A DNA stretch of 64,000 bases from Perkinsus chesapeaki (Eukaryota; Perkinsozoa; Perkinsida; Perkinsidae): contig JAAPAO010000001.1 in assembly GCA_013115145.1 (NCBI GenBank), positions 248,001 to 312,000 on the forward strand, in the 5' to 3' direction. A program made the translations under genes and the position numbers. The notes beneath the pieces were generated by a model. It saw only the letters and a program-made list of their open reading frames with translations. It made no database searches and was not told the origin of the DNA. Of this stretch, positions 33,762 to 45,544 are shown one piece after another; position 1 is the first letter of the stretch, and each line of letters starts with the position of its first letter.

Positions 33762-36305
33762 ATGTCGACCAGTTATTCAGCTCTGAGCGTCTTGGAGAAA
33801 GAGGACTCCAGAGTGTGCGCTAGACACCACAGTGTAGAGCAAAGGCTTAGAGCGCTTGCTGTACTGGAGGATAAACATCGACGGTACTTGGAAAAGATCC
33901 ACGAGTAAGTTGAAGCGCTGCTGGGTCTGGATTATTGGGAATGGTTTTAGGCTCCGAGAGAGTGCAAGGGAGGATGCGGCGAAGTTGAGAGATCGACTGA
34001 AGAGTATACGAAAGGAAGGCATGGAGATTCGGGCGATGAACCGAAGTCATGGAAGTCGGGATCATCACATCAGTGTGCCCAATCTGCTGGAATTGGCACC
34101 ACTTGACGGCAGATTAGCGTTAGAGAATGTAAAGCCTAACGAGGAGGATGGAGGAGATGGCAGCTGCGATGTTGCCGGTACGATCTTGCATGACATGTAT
34201 CGACGCATAAGCCCGCATATACGTGGGAAATCCCATACGCAACTGGCACGGCGAAGATCGGGGAAGTCGGAGGAATTTGCAAACTATCGTCGCCGCAGCG
34301 TTATTGGTGTGTCGCAGGCAGGAGTAGATCTCCCTATGTTGGAAAGGTTGGCTCGGATAACTCGCTGGCTTAACAGTAATTCGGGCAAGTGGGGACCGTC
34401 GGCCCAGCCTGGAGCTCTGAATGTGAAGGCATTGATGACGATGACGCCTCGAGGGGCATTGAGGAAAGTGCTAGAAGTGCGGTGCGGAAGCCTTAAGAAA
34501 GCGTATCAAAGTCTCGATCTGAACGGCAACGGGGAGGTCTCCCTGCATGAGTTTGAGGATGGGCTGAAATCGCTTGGAGTGCCATGGGCTGACATCACTG
34601 GCACGGGGAAGTTCAGGACTGTATTCAAACTTTTCGATGAGAATGATACCGGCGAGGTTAACCTGGTGGAGTTTTTGGGGGTTCGCCCGCATCCGACGCG
34701 ATGGGAGGATATGACAGACGAACAGAAATGGTAAGTCTGGGGGTTAGCGGAGTTGTTAAGGGTGCAGGATAGGGGCTGTAATGCAACGGTAGAGGGGGTT
34801 GTTGTTAATTATAGAGGATATCGGGTAGGATATGAGTTGGTTAGGCACCATTATACAAGGGGAGTCTGCGATATGCTACCATCGGCCGCAGTTGCAACGA
34901 CAATGATGGATGGATGTTACAGGAATAAGAGAAGGCTTTCGGGGGACAGGTAACACAAAGTAGACATGTATGCATGGCAAGATTAATCAAGATCGGCCTG
35001 GTAGACTATTAGTCCCAATATTCCTTGTTTCTGCCAAATTTGACCGGTCATGAAGTGCTTATCTTGGCTTAACGTTTTGGACAGCTGCGGCGGTGGCGTC
35101 GTGGTGATATTGGATACTGAAGAGACGACTTCGCCTTCGCATTACCGTTGGCTTGAGCGGGAATTGCTATTAATAGACCACCTGCCCAAGAATTGTGATC
35201 ACTGTCACTTATTGCAGGACTGCTGCTTGGAAAGCCAACGCCCCTTCGCCCTACGCCACTCTGGCGAGGATACGGGCAATGGAAGACTCGCGGCACTTCG
35301 TTAAGATGAGATTCAGAAGCGGCGACCACACCGTTACGAAGAAGTAAGGAGAACCTTTCGAGCTTACATTTGCAGCATTGTTAGAAAGATACGTTAAAGT
35401 GGGCACAGATCTGAGGAGTCTGAGGAACGAGCGACAGGCGGCAAAACAACGCATGGAGGACTCGCGGCGGAGGTGTGATGCGATGATACATGAGATGGGT
35501 CACTACAGGAAGGATATCGGAAAGGCTTCCAAGGAGCTATATGTGAGATACATCATCCTCGTTCGTGATTGTCGGTTTCAGACCTCCCTGGTGGCCTCAG
35601 CCGACCTGAATGCTGAGATGTTCAACGAGGCTGGTGATAAGAAATCAAAGAACAAGTGCGAGAAACTCCTGCATGAATGCTCGGAGGGTTGAGGTCAGAT
35701 TCGTCGATCGGGCTGAGAAGAATCGACGAGCTTTAGAGAGGCGCAGAACTGAGGCCGCTGATCACCTAAATGCCCACAGTGGTGGTGGATCAGTATTTGA
35801 GGCCAATAGGCAGCGGTGCTTCGATGCCGAGGCAATCGATAAAGTCATCATCACCATCGCATGGTCGTTGGTCTGATGCAAAGCGTGCTGCTTGTTAGGT
35901 GCACATTTTCATGAACCTTGAGGCAGAACTGTCGCCGCGGGAGAGAGAGGTTCGGAAGGTCGCCAAGGAATACGATATACCGCTTATCGATGCCGAGGAT
36001 GTTTTCTGCCAGTTTAAAAAGGCAAGGCTTCGGCAACATTCGTGACTTAACTACTTCAAGTCAGGTCTGCCCAGGGGACTCCTCGCTCATGAACCGGGCG
36101 CAGTTCGAGACTTTAATTTTGCATCTCCTTAAGGTGAGTCTCTCCCTGCATGAATGCGTCACCACCGTGGCCTCAGCTGACAGCAGTGCGCCCTAACAGA
36201 CTTGAAGAGTGGTGGCGAAGTGCGGACAAACGGCAGAGGGGGCAGATTGGGTTTGTCGACTTCCTTCGCTTCTATTGGCTTCGCCTTCGTGATCGTTCTT
36301 CATGA
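33762..36305 (+). CDS. EF-hand and coiled-coil protein
   Basis: Phased exons: 33762-33904, 33951-34730, (35218 to about 35345, uncertain), about 35376-35542, 35582-35655, 35699-35843, 35899-36021, 36065-36133, 36177-36305 (TGA). Introns are mostly 39-55 nt. The start ATG gives a basic, helical N-terminus. Exon 2 carries two canonical Ca2+-binding EF loops, DLNGNGEVSLHE and DENDTGEVNLVE, each with D1, acidic or Asn at 3 and 5, G6 and E12. Later exons are rich in Lys, Arg and Glu (coiled coil). They end with KEYDIPLIDAEDVFCQFKK and a degenerate EF-like ADKRQRGQIGFVDF. The intron at 36022-36064 starts GCAAGG, a GC..AG intron. The joins around 34731-35376 do not close in phase, so an exon or boundary there is wrong. 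A cytoskeletal or ciliary Ca2+ sensor is possible (inference). Confidence 0.75.
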
Positions 36306-36394
36306 CCTTCATGCCACCTCATCATGCTCATATTGCTACTGTCACTGTCTCCTCTTTTGTGTTGCTTGCTCTATCCTGTCTTAGTTGAATGCTC

Positions 36395-36424
36395 CTCCTC
36401 TCCTCCTCCTCCTCCTCCTCCTCT
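36395..36424. repeat. (TCC)n tract just upstream of the PI4K start
   Basis: About eight CTC/TCC units. They are readable as poly-Leu in the kinase frame only if a non-ATG start is used, so probably 5' UTR. Confidence 0.7.
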
Positions 36425-36435
36425 TCTTTGTCTTG

Positions 36436-38742
36436 ATGACTGCCTCTCCGACGACCCTATTCAAATGCTGTCTCGGCCGGAAGTCCTGCTATCAGGACGC
36501 CATCAGTATGTGGGCCAACCAGTCCTTCTCCTCTCTCCTTGGTAACACAGCAGCAGCAGCCGATCCCTCACGAGAGGCTACTCCCGAGGATCAAGATACT
36601 CCTCGGCACGAGGATGACATATCTATCATGGAGGTAGGTTGGCGTCTCTAGCTCCTCTACTCCACCATCAGGCACTATGGACCCTTCATCGTTCCCCAGA
36701 TGCGGCGTCGATAAATAACCTGCTCGATGTTCTGCAGGATGCCCCATCTGCCGTCATCGATCGTTGGCTCTTGCAGATCTTCTGTGCTTTGGTCAACGCT
36801 GCAGGTGACTTTAAAGATGCCCTCCGCCGCCTGTGCGGTGTGTCGCCTTATATATCCCTCACTCTCTTGGGCCTCGCCCAGGTAGCCGCTCAAGATGGGC
36901 ATGCCGCCGATCTCGCTGAGGTTTGGGTCAACGAAGACGACACTGAGGACCCATCTGTGACCTGCATGGACCTTGTGCGGCAGTTGGGCGACATTTCGAC
37001 TCACGTGGCGACTCTGCCATTTGCCCAGCGGAAAGAGGTGCTTGAGTGGCGGTTGAGGAAGGTGAAGCTGTCGAAGGGCTTTTGGCTACTCTTCGATACC
37101 TGGCAGGACATATCCGAGCTCGACCTGCCACGTTCTTTTCTTCTGAGTGAGTGGAGCAGCTCCGCCCCTTTTCACGTCTGCGTTCGGCTTCAAGATGATG
37201 AGCAGTCTGTTCCAGAGGGCCAAGCCGAGATCAACGGTGTTCCTACGGTGGGCAGCCTCGCTGGACGTTCCGGTGGTGGCGTTCTATATCCGAGGTCAAT
37301 CCTATGCCTTGCTCCAAAACGGTCTCGAAAGTCAGCTTCTACGGGAAGTCGAGGATCATCATCATCACCGAGCAAACAACCCCCACGGAGGAGCACTTCA
37401 GCAAGGCCTTCAGCTGCAGCCATCGTTTTGTCGGAGGCATCGTGTGCCCTCCCGAGTGGGCGTCGTCTGATCTCTGTCGTGGCTAAGGCTGGCTCGGCCC
37501 ACATACTGCAAGAGCGGCTGGCACTGTCCATGATAGCGTGGGCGCGAGCAAGATGGATGGAGTGTCCTCGGGGCAGCCTTGAGCGATCCCTTGGTGAAGC
37601 CGTCAAGCTTTATCGGGTGTTTAGCACGACTAGTGGGGGCGTTGTCGAAGCGATACCTAATGCGGTTAGTCTAGATGCCCTTAAGAAGGCCTATGACGGT
37701 GAACAATGGGGATCCCTGCGAGCCCACTTTGAAGATAGATGGCCCGGCGGCGGCAGCAAGAAGGGTGGTGCCGATACTGCCTTGGACATGTTTTGTCGGT
37801 CTATGGCAGCATACTCTGCCATATGCTATGTACTGGGGGTTAGGGATCGCCACAATGCCAATATATTGCTGTGTGATAATGGTAAGTTCATGGTCGACTA
37901 GAATTAAGAGTGTTGCAGTTGGATCGATTCGTACCGCTGGAGTATAATAGTATCTCAGTCAGCTTCCCAATCGTACTTGGCTCGCCATGGCATCCTTTTG
38001 ATGACTGTGTTGTTCATCTAACGGCGTCCCATTTACCTATCAATGATGCTCGACACTCGTCTAAGTACATTGAATCCTCATAAACAGATCACGACCTTAT
38101 ACGTTCATCATCATGAAGTATATCATAACACTAGCCACCATTCAGCCTTCTTTCGTATATCTCTTAAGTAGCTCGAGCGTGGTGTCCTGACTCCACTCAT
38201 CTTCAGGTAGCATCTGCCATGTCGACTTTGGTTTTTTCCTCACCAACAGTCCCGGTAACGTGGCCTTCGAGCCATCTTTCAAACTTACAGAGGAGCTAGT
38301 CGAAGCGTTGGGAGGCGAGAGTAGTCGACGCTTTGGTGTGTTCCGGGAAATGGTCGTCCGTGGCTGCATTGTACTTCGACGAGAGATCGACACACTGAAG
38401 AGCATGATCGAGGTAAGGGCCACCACGTTACCCTATGCGCCGCATTACCCCTCTTAGCTACTTTTCCCCGCATCCGCGGATGGTTGGTGGCTGGGCCCGA
38501 AGCTGCCGTGCTTCGCGCAAGGCAAAGAGCAAACGCTCGTTCAGATGGACCAGCGGTTGAGGATAGAGTTGACCGAGAAGGCCTTCAGAGAGTACTTGCT
38601 AGAACTTATAGATCAGTCCGTTGCCAACTGGCGCTCGAGGTAAGCCATCTGATCATCGTCCTTCTCCTTCGCGACCTAATGTTGATGTTGTTGTTCTAGA
38701 TGGTACGATAAATACCAACGCTACTTCAGCGGTATACTGTAA
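36436..38742 (+). CDS. Phosphatidylinositol 4-kinase, class III beta-like
   Basis: Five exons close exactly: 36436-36633, 36672-37881, 38207-38412, 38458-38639, 38700-38742, giving 612 residues. Introns are 38, 325, 45 and 60 nt. The start is the first ATG after the (TCC)n tract. The N-terminal half resembles the PIK helical region (EVLEWRLRKVKLSKGFWLL). The catalytic domain shows LISVVAKAGSAHILQERLAL, VVEAIPNAVSLDALKK, the catalytic loop GVRDRHNANILL, and the metal-binding motif CHVDFGFFL rebuilt across the 37881/38207 junction. Then come VAFEPSFKL, a GPKLPCF segment and the family C-terminus ending YFSGIL. The enzyme makes PI4P at Golgi-type membranes. The usual DDLRQE after the catalytic Lys is replaced by SAHILQE. 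A Ser-rich insert lies in the N-lobe. Only 130 bp separates it from the EF-hand gene. Confidence 0.9.
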
Positions 38743-39056
38743 TATAACAGTGCAACCATGTTAATGATACTGCTGCTGAAGAATTGATGTTATCCTATTT
38801 GTTGTTGTCGTGTTGAAGTTCCACAACAGCAGTCAGGCAGTTTACTTATTGGCCTACCAAAAGGCCGCTGCTCGCCTGCTTACTAATGCTGCTGTACTCG
38901 GGATTCTCTCACGCCTTCGCTTACTGCGCCGCTGCGAGTTACATATAGTCAGCAGTATGCCCACAGCCCGCGATAATATGTCCTTAGAATGCCGGTCAAT
39001 GACATTGTCTTACTCGACCAGTCGGCTCATCAGGCTATCCCTTATTACTCCACAGT

Positions 39057-39651
39057 ATGTCTAGCCCTCCCCAGCGACCCTCCTCGGCAGAGCCCATCTT
39101 CCCACCAGAGCCGCTAGTACCACGGCACGTCCTCGAATCCTTGCTGTGTGATAGGAGCAGTGCCCTGGTCAGCCGAGGTGAGACAGCAGTCCTACGTGTG
39201 CAGACTTGCGAGGCGTCCTCCATGTCAGTGCCATTGTCTGACGAGGCCCTTCGAAGGCTGTCCTTCGAGCTGGAAGCCCTCTCCACTAAGCTGGCCAGCG
39301 AGGCTTTATCGTGCTGTAAGGAGCGAGTCAGAGGGATGTGTCAGGAAGGAGAAGGAAGCAACAGTGATGTAAAACCTCTACATCAAGTACACGTACTGAA
39401 GCACGGTAGAGTATTCAGGCGATGATAGATGGGGGAGCTGCGGAGGAAGATGACCTCATGCGTGAGCTGGAGAAGGGGGATGATTCTTCACCGAATCAAA
39501 TGGTAGGCTGCGGCCTTCCCGAGTTGGCAGTGGTGTTACTCTTTAGCCAAAAAACGAGCATCGGTTAACTCTCGAAGACGTCGTGATGGCGGCCAAGTCT
39601 CTGAGCATGGTGTTGCCCAGCAGCGTACAAGAGCAATTGGCCCATGGATGA
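39057..39651 (+). CDS. Histone-fold protein, TAF-like
   Basis: Three exons, all in phase 0: 39057-39368, 39419-39502, 39547-39651 (TGA), giving 166 residues; introns are 50 and 44 nt. A Pro-rich N-terminus precedes a histone-fold-like helix (SDEALRRLSFELEALSTKLA, then SEALSCCKERVR). An acidic insert (AAEEDDLMRELEKGDD) follows, then a typical strand-helix RLTLEDVVMAAKSL. Helix 2, long acidic loop, L2 and helix 3 are as in TFIID/SAGA TAF subunits such as TAF10. I cannot tell which subunit. The expected role is as a dimerising subunit of a transcription complex in the nucleus. It sits 314 bp after PI4K and 252 bp before the PHD gene. Confidence 0.6.
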
Positions 39652-39903
39652 GGATATGATATCTGTATGGTGTCTCTACATGTGCTCAAGGGGATGGAAC
39701 GAGCGACTGAATGAGCAAACGGCGATCCTGTTACCATTTCAAGCGACGTACAATTTCTTTCTGCGGATTTTAGTTGCATTTGGTATCTTAGCCACCATAT
39801 CGATGCTTCTATCAAAATGATCGTTGGGACAGTACCAAGTTTCATGCTTTTTCCTTTTCCTTCGACTGTTTTTTATTCGACCACATTGCAGTAGTCGACC
39901 ACG

Positions 39904-41974
39904 ATGCCCGTTCCTGTTTCACAACGTAAAGTTAACTCCATACGAGAAGACCTCCTATGCAAGGTGACTTGAGTGCCACTACGTCGGATAAGGCTACTGT
40001 GATGACAGGATCGGGACCGAGAGGCCGAGGCCATGGCCCAGCTCTACGACATACCACCCACCACAGGATACGACAACGTATGGGACTTGATCGATGAGGT
40101 TTACTCCGACCATCTGGTGAAGGTGCGCTGGTGCCGGCAACTGAGAGTGCGATGCCTACCTGCCTACCCGTTAGGGTCCCCTACGGAGCGGCATAAAGGA
40201 GATTAGAAACACATGGCGGAAGGTCGGTTTTAAAAGTAACAGGCAGCGGAAACCTTCAAGGCGGCGAGGGCAGGGATCAAAGGAGGACAGCAACAGCACC
40301 ACTACCAGTGGCAGCGCACTCGGCCATGGAAGCTCCAAACCCTCCACGACGAGCACCAAGCGGAAGCGAGAATCTAAAGTGAAGGACCCTCAGGTGACCG
40401 TTCTTCCTTGCCATTCCGGGCTCGAAGTCCTCTCCCAGGAATTGCCTCTTGATGCCGCGGAATCACAGTCTGGTCTACATGCGAAGAACGTTGCCCTGTG
40501 GTGGTGCGATGGTTGCGGTTGGAACTCTGAGAAATCCTCTGATTCTCTAGAATGTGGATCATGCAAGGTGCAGGTACATAAACAATGTGCCGGTATCAAC
40601 TGGGGTGAGCTCGTTAGTCCACCACGGTTTGATGCTTTATTTCCCTTTAGGTACGGAAGGCCTCTGTCAACTGTGTGCGTCCGTGGCCAAGACGGAAGGG
40701 GCATCTCTGGACGATATGAAAAACTTCGGATTGGAGCTCGTCTCGGAGCGCAGCCCTTGCAAGATATGCAATCAGAAGTAGGCGAACTCCGAGTGGGCTG
40801 ATGAAGATGATGACGACTTTGTTTCAGTTTCCTCGATTGCGCAAGCGACTCTGGTGATGTTGTTCGAATCGGCCTGTATATGGTGGCTGCAGGTTGCCAT
40901 TGGGCGCATGCTTTATGCATTAAATACTCCTCTCAAGAGCCCTCCTCGACATGCCAATTTAAAGACCTTTGTGGCGGCTTAGCCGGAGCATCAGTATGCT
41001 GTAAAGCTCCTCACTGCCAGATTGCTGCTCACGCCCTCTGCGCTGCCTTTCGGTTTCGGGTAACTCCCAGCGAGCCGAAGTTCACTTGTGACTCCCACCT
41101 TGCCGTTGGATCACCAAAGGCATCGTCGCTCGAGGAGAGTGAAGCCTCTCCTGATTCGAGCAACTCACGGTACCACCGCAACAAGATCCAATTGATGGAG
41201 TCGCCGATCGCCAGTAGAAGGCGCCGACGGCGGCCCGACTATGAGATCCCCAAACCTGCGGAGCCACCGAGGGTGCCGCTGTTCGAACCGGAAACCCGCC
41301 GAGAGGCAAGCTCGCCGTCACCGCCGCCCGGAGGGACGGCTGCTGCTGGCAACGAGCCAACACGAAAGAGTTTTCGAGGAAACAACATTGCGGATAAGAT
41401 CGCCGCAGCCCTTCAGGATCCCGAAGACGCGCCGGAGGAGCAAACTCGATTGATGCAGGAAGCACGAGTTATAGAACAGAAGCTTCACGAGAGGGAACGG
41501 AAAGGAGGATACCTCAGCCTGGCCCGCCAGTTCATGAAGTTCCTGGCAAAACGTGATTCAGTGCCACGGATACAACTGAGAAGGTATGAAGTGGATGGCG
41601 CGTATGTCGGGATGTTGGAGCCTTGGCAATTGCAGAATGAAGAATCTTTGAAGGAGCGTGAACGGTTGGATGCCAAAAACAGAAGGATGGTTACTCTCGG
41701 GGATATCAACCGAGATGTGGATGACGACATCCCTTCACATGACGTGGAGGCCACTACCGCCCCAACGGAAGGCCTTGCGATCGGACTCAACGGTTTGCCG
41801 GTAATGCCAGATCCAACGCCCTCTGAGCGAGTGCCGCCCGGAGAAGGTGCAATGAAGAACGACATACCGTCGCCTGACTATGTTGATCTGATGGAATCAG
41901 AATCGGAATATGATGGTGAAAGCTCCGATTCTGAAGCGACCAAGAATCGTCGACGTGCATGGTGGGAGACTTGA
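39904..41974 (+). CDS. PHD plus extended-PHD chromatin protein, copy 1 (complete)
   Basis: Five exons sum to exactly 626 codons: 39904-39963, 40009-40122, 40175-40604, 40651-40777, 40828-41974; introns are 45-52 nt. A basic region (KPSRRRGQG, STKRKRESK) precedes a C4HC3 PHD finger at about 167-210 (Cys 169, 172, 185, 188, His 193, Cys 196, 207, 210). An extended PHD follows at about 238-330: CKIC, then CHWAHALC, then CGGLAGASVCC, HCQIAAHALC. PHD followed by ePHD is the layout of JADE/BRPF/AF10 proteins, readers of histone tails in acetyl- or methyltransferase complexes. The rest is low-complexity, basic or acidic, and ends in an acidic Ser-rich tail (SESEYDGESSDSEATKNRRR). No bromodomain or PWWP is seen. 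The gene converges on arginine kinase, with 340 bp between stop codons. Confidence 0.85.
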
Positions 41975-42314
41975 TTGTTCCGATTTACCTCCGTGCACTC
42001 CAGCGACTGTTACCATTACTTTACGTTGTTGACTTGACTTAGTAAGATCTACATAGCATTAGTTATCATCCCAATACGATTGACTTCACTATTATCTAAA
42101 TAGATAATTTGTTTCGTTGTGATTAACAATTAAAAGCGAATCAGAACTCATCCAATACAGTCATACTAACAACTCAAAACCGGTTAAAGTAAAGATCTCA
42201 AAAAACGACACGTCCTTACGGCTATTTCATGAGTTATATGAAAACACTCACAAGAATTTAGTTCATTGGTATGTTAGAAGAACATTCATTTAATCCATTA
42301 CAGTGGTGGAGTTA
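41975..42314. other. Convergent 3' UTR region
   Basis: 340 bp between the PHD and arginine kinase stop codons, conserved almost base for base in the second copy (52464-52803). AT-rich; no further gene. Confidence 0.7.
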
Positions 42315-43822
42315 CTAGAGTTGATCGTCAATCTTCTCACCGTTCTCAAGAGCTTGCTCCAACTTCACCAATTTGGCGCATCCCTCAACCATAATATTGA
42401 CCAACTGAACTTCGCTCTTACCAATCCTATCCTCGTTGGAGATATCGTAGATACCACCAACAGAGGCAGAGTCGACACCAGAACCACCACGAGCTTGAAG
42501 ACCAAGCTTCTTGCAAATAGCCTTGAAGTCTGGTCTAGCAGAGAGTAGTGGAACCTTCATCATAGCTGAAGCACGGAGGCCAGTTCCCAAGTTACTCGGG
42601 CATGTGAGGATGAACCCGAGGTGGTCGTTGTGCATGAAGTCGTAGCCCTCGCTCTTCAAAACATCTTGTACACCATTGACGGCGATGCAGAATCGCTTGA
42701 AAATTCTCTTAATATCAGCACCCTTCTCCATGGAGATAATTCTCATGTGATCTTCCTCATTGACCCAGACGAGGAAATTCTTTTCGTCATTGTGGAAGAT
42801 GCCGCGAGCATCAGGCCAGTGGCGACCCATTCCGCTGGATAAAAGTAGAGTGGAATCAGGTTCTTGGAAAAGGAAGTGATTCTCTCTCATGTCTTCTTCC
42901 TGATCTTTCGACATTCCACCGGGCTTCGGCTCGTAACTCTGCGATCCATGAAGAGGGTAGTAGTCACCCTTGAGCTCCTCCTTAAGATTGAGGAGACCCT
43001 TTACAATAATGCGCTCGAGCTCACGCCTCTCGTCGAAGGTAACACTCGGGGGCAAACGAATGCCACGAACCGAGCGACCAGTGCGGACACGAGTGGAGAT
43101 GACGTACCTGGAGATAGGTCAGATCCGACGAACTGCAGAGATCATCCAAAGCCAGACGGTCGCCTTACTTTCCGGTGGGATCGATGGGGGTGTCGGAGAC
43201 CTTGGAGAAGTCAAGGTCGGTGGTATGCTTCGCGTCAGCAGGAAAACCGCCATGGCGACTATCAATTACAGGATCGAAACTGAAAAGGGAAGACATGCAA
43301 CCTCAAACGTCATATGAAACCTACAGATCCTTGAAAACTTCGTAGCTCTCTTCATCTCCAGCAACAAGGCCAACGGTCTTGATGGAAGGGTGCCCGGGGT
43401 TGTCAACGCCGGTCTTGAGGCATTTTCCAAGGTTAACACCTGAGAAGAGCGTTCATCTGGCACAGAGACACGACTGGTTACCATTCTTTGTAGTCTTCCC
43501 CTTCAGCTTCTCGTAGATTTCTGGTTTTTCGCACATCAGTTCTGCCATATAGCTGCTGTGTTTGGACAAATCAGGCAACTTCTCCGGGAGCTGAAGGGAC
43601 AGAATGGAACGTGATAATAATTCTCCAAGCACAGTGGAGCTATGGAACGTTAAAGGCGCAGTGGTGAGTCAATCAGTGATTGGTGAGAAGTCTTACGTTG
43701 TCGGGGTCGAAAGTTGCCTTCTTCTCCTCGCACATATACTCCTTGTCACCGAGGCCCAACTTGATCCACTCGGGGAGATGTTCAACGGTGGGGGCCAGTC
43801 CAGTAGGAGGGTAAGAAGCCAT
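42315..43822 (-). CDS. Arginine kinase (ATP:guanidino phosphotransferase), copy 1
   Basis: Five minus-strand exons close exactly: 43697-43822, 43482-43590, 43325-43439, 43169-43279, 42315-43107, giving 417 residues. Introns are 106, 42, 45 and 61 nt. The start MASYPP follows a pyrimidine-rich leader. Family landmarks: the substrate-loop region [49 protein letters not shown], the NEEDH motif (270-274), the active-site signature CPSNLGT (323-329, reactive Cys 323), and a C-terminal RIGKSE. It reversibly transfers phosphate between ATP and L-arginine to buffer cell ATP. It is longer than the usual ~357 residues because of an N-terminal extension. Guanidino substrate choice (arginine versus others) is inferred from overall likeness. 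Confidence 0.93.
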
Positions 43823-44053
43823 TGTCTGTAAGGGGAGAGAGGGTGCGAATAAAAACGCTGAGAAAGATAGTCGAGCACCCGGAATGACATGCCTAATCAT
43901 GAAACATACCATATGAAACGAATTCACCAAGAGCTGGCCGCCCTAAGAGCAACTAAGAAGTGTAGGAGAGATCGGATAAGAAAGAGACGATAAGTAGGGG
44001 CAATCTCGGTTGAGACGAGACTGCTACTTCGATTCTAATCGATTTGGGACGCG

Positions 44054-45544
44054 CTTGAATCACCATTGAATCGATCGTCTCCAGCGGGAAGCCTTATGCT
44101 ACCCGCTACAGTGTCTTTGCCCTCGCGAACCGATCCTCAATAAACACAACAGCAAGACGAGTGCACGGGTAATCATCTGGTCCCAGCGGATCAAGCCGTG
44201 ATGGACAGATGCCGCTAAACATTTCAATGTTTCAGCGGCACAAGATAGACATCGATATATATAGGCATACATTAGACCAGCAAACCGAGTACCGAGTCGG
44301 TACTGGCATAGGCCATGAAATGTGCAACTCCTGAGGAGTGGTATCTCTCAGACAAGTGCAACGCTTGGAAGGTTCGACTTTTTTAACACATCATCCGAGC
44401 TCTCTCAATCCTGGCTTCACCGACCATATTGCCGCCTCTGCCTCGAGTATTAGTACTGGCGCAGCCGAGGATATTGACGGAAGACCGGTAGCCAGTGCTA
44501 CGCAGCGTCGAGCAAGAAATTTCAACGGAAACTTTCTGTTGAAAGGCTTTCTGTCAGAAAGCCTGGCCAAAGGCGCATAGATACGAAGTAGTGAGGTCTG
44601 TAGCCGGTCACGTGCCCTTCACCGAAAGCACCGATGGAATGTTGAGTCCTGTAAGATACACGAACAGACATTAAAGACCGGTATTCGGACTTGTCAACCA
44701 ACCGCAGGTCTGAAACAACCCCAAGCAAGGCGACAGCAAACGCCGAGTTCCAGATCAGCGACAAGAATACCGGCATCCAATAGCGTCTCATGGGGTAAAC
44801 CAACCAGGCCATAAATACGACCACACACTGATCACCGAAACCCTAGGCGGCATACATGGATCAGTAGACGAGTCGAGAGACCACAGCAAGTTTCAAAAGC
44901 CCTCAACAAGCACGAAGCTAATATCAAACACCGTAGCATCAACCCTTCTCGACCCAGCACAGCTCCTGGCAGAAAAAAGACCCCAACACCTCCTACACCT
45001 TAGTCTTTGTACTAAGATATGTCCACTTGTAGAGCAACTAGCTGCAGGAAAATGGATGAAGACATGGAAAGAATAAATGGTGTAAAAAAGAAAGGGAGGA
45101 AAAAATCGTGTGTTTTTACCACAAACTTGAGCCAGCATGGCAACAATCTACGCTCCGACAACAATCATCTTGCCGTCACTACTACAAATGCACAATCTAC
45201 CCGACTTCTGCTCGAACTGTACCTCCAAGCACTTCGTGCTTTCCGAAACGTGTCTAACGAAGACGACAAGTTTGCCAGAATGAACGGGCGCGTGATAGGC
45301 TTTGTTGCAAGGCTCGGCACGGTACTCTGAACAAGTAGTAGATCAGTCCGGAATGCTTGTGGCCGAGATGATGGATATTCCATTGTCTTGCTTCGCTACT
45401 TTGACATTACACAAGCAAAAATGATGATGATGATGAGAGCCTCATAATGGGACTGTAATGTGAATGTTCAGAGTGTTAGCAGCTGGCTCTTTTTCGGTTG
45501 TGGGCTCCTGTAGTATTTAGCGATTGAGCGATATTTAGCGAACC
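44054..45544. other. Spacer after duplication copy 1
   Basis: No supported gene. Two perfect palindromes: 44288-44304 (AGTACCGA, G, TCGGTACT) and 44545-44563 (GGCTTTCTG, T, CAGAAAGCC). A + frame at 45019-45330 has no recognisable motif. Confidence 0.5.

Larger units (their letters stand above)
40065..44053. repeat. Segmental duplication, copy 1 (PHD gene plus arginine kinase)
   Basis: Nearly identical to 50555-54530, same orientation, offset 10490 bases, changing to 10489 after a 1-base loss in a PHD intron. Introns and intergenic sequence are duplicated too, so this is a DNA copy and not a retrocopy. Homology weakens from about 43890 and ends near 44053 with TCTAATCGATTTGGGACG in both copies. 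Confidence 0.9.

Noticed and set aside
36385-36435. Poly-Leu leader as the PI4K N-terminus
   Set aside because: It needs a TTG start and is encoded by a (TCC)n simple repeat; the ATG at 36436 is a better start.
37147-37486. Alternative frame through the PI4K N-lobe containing His/Ala-rich sequence
   Set aside because: The main frame is open throughout and leads in phase to the catalytic motifs; no splice pair supports switching.
40390-40920. 176-codon minus-strand ORF opposite the PHD finger
   Set aside because: It overlaps five-exon coding sequence with zinc ligands on +; its counterpart in copy 2 has a different length.
42621-43317. Plus-strand ORFs over the arginine kinase
   Set aside because: They are shadows of the well-supported minus-strand kinase; the pattern recurs in copy 2 for the same reason.
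44338-44580. 80-codon plus-strand ORF
   Set aside because: It has a non-ATG start, overlaps a perfect palindrome and has no motif.
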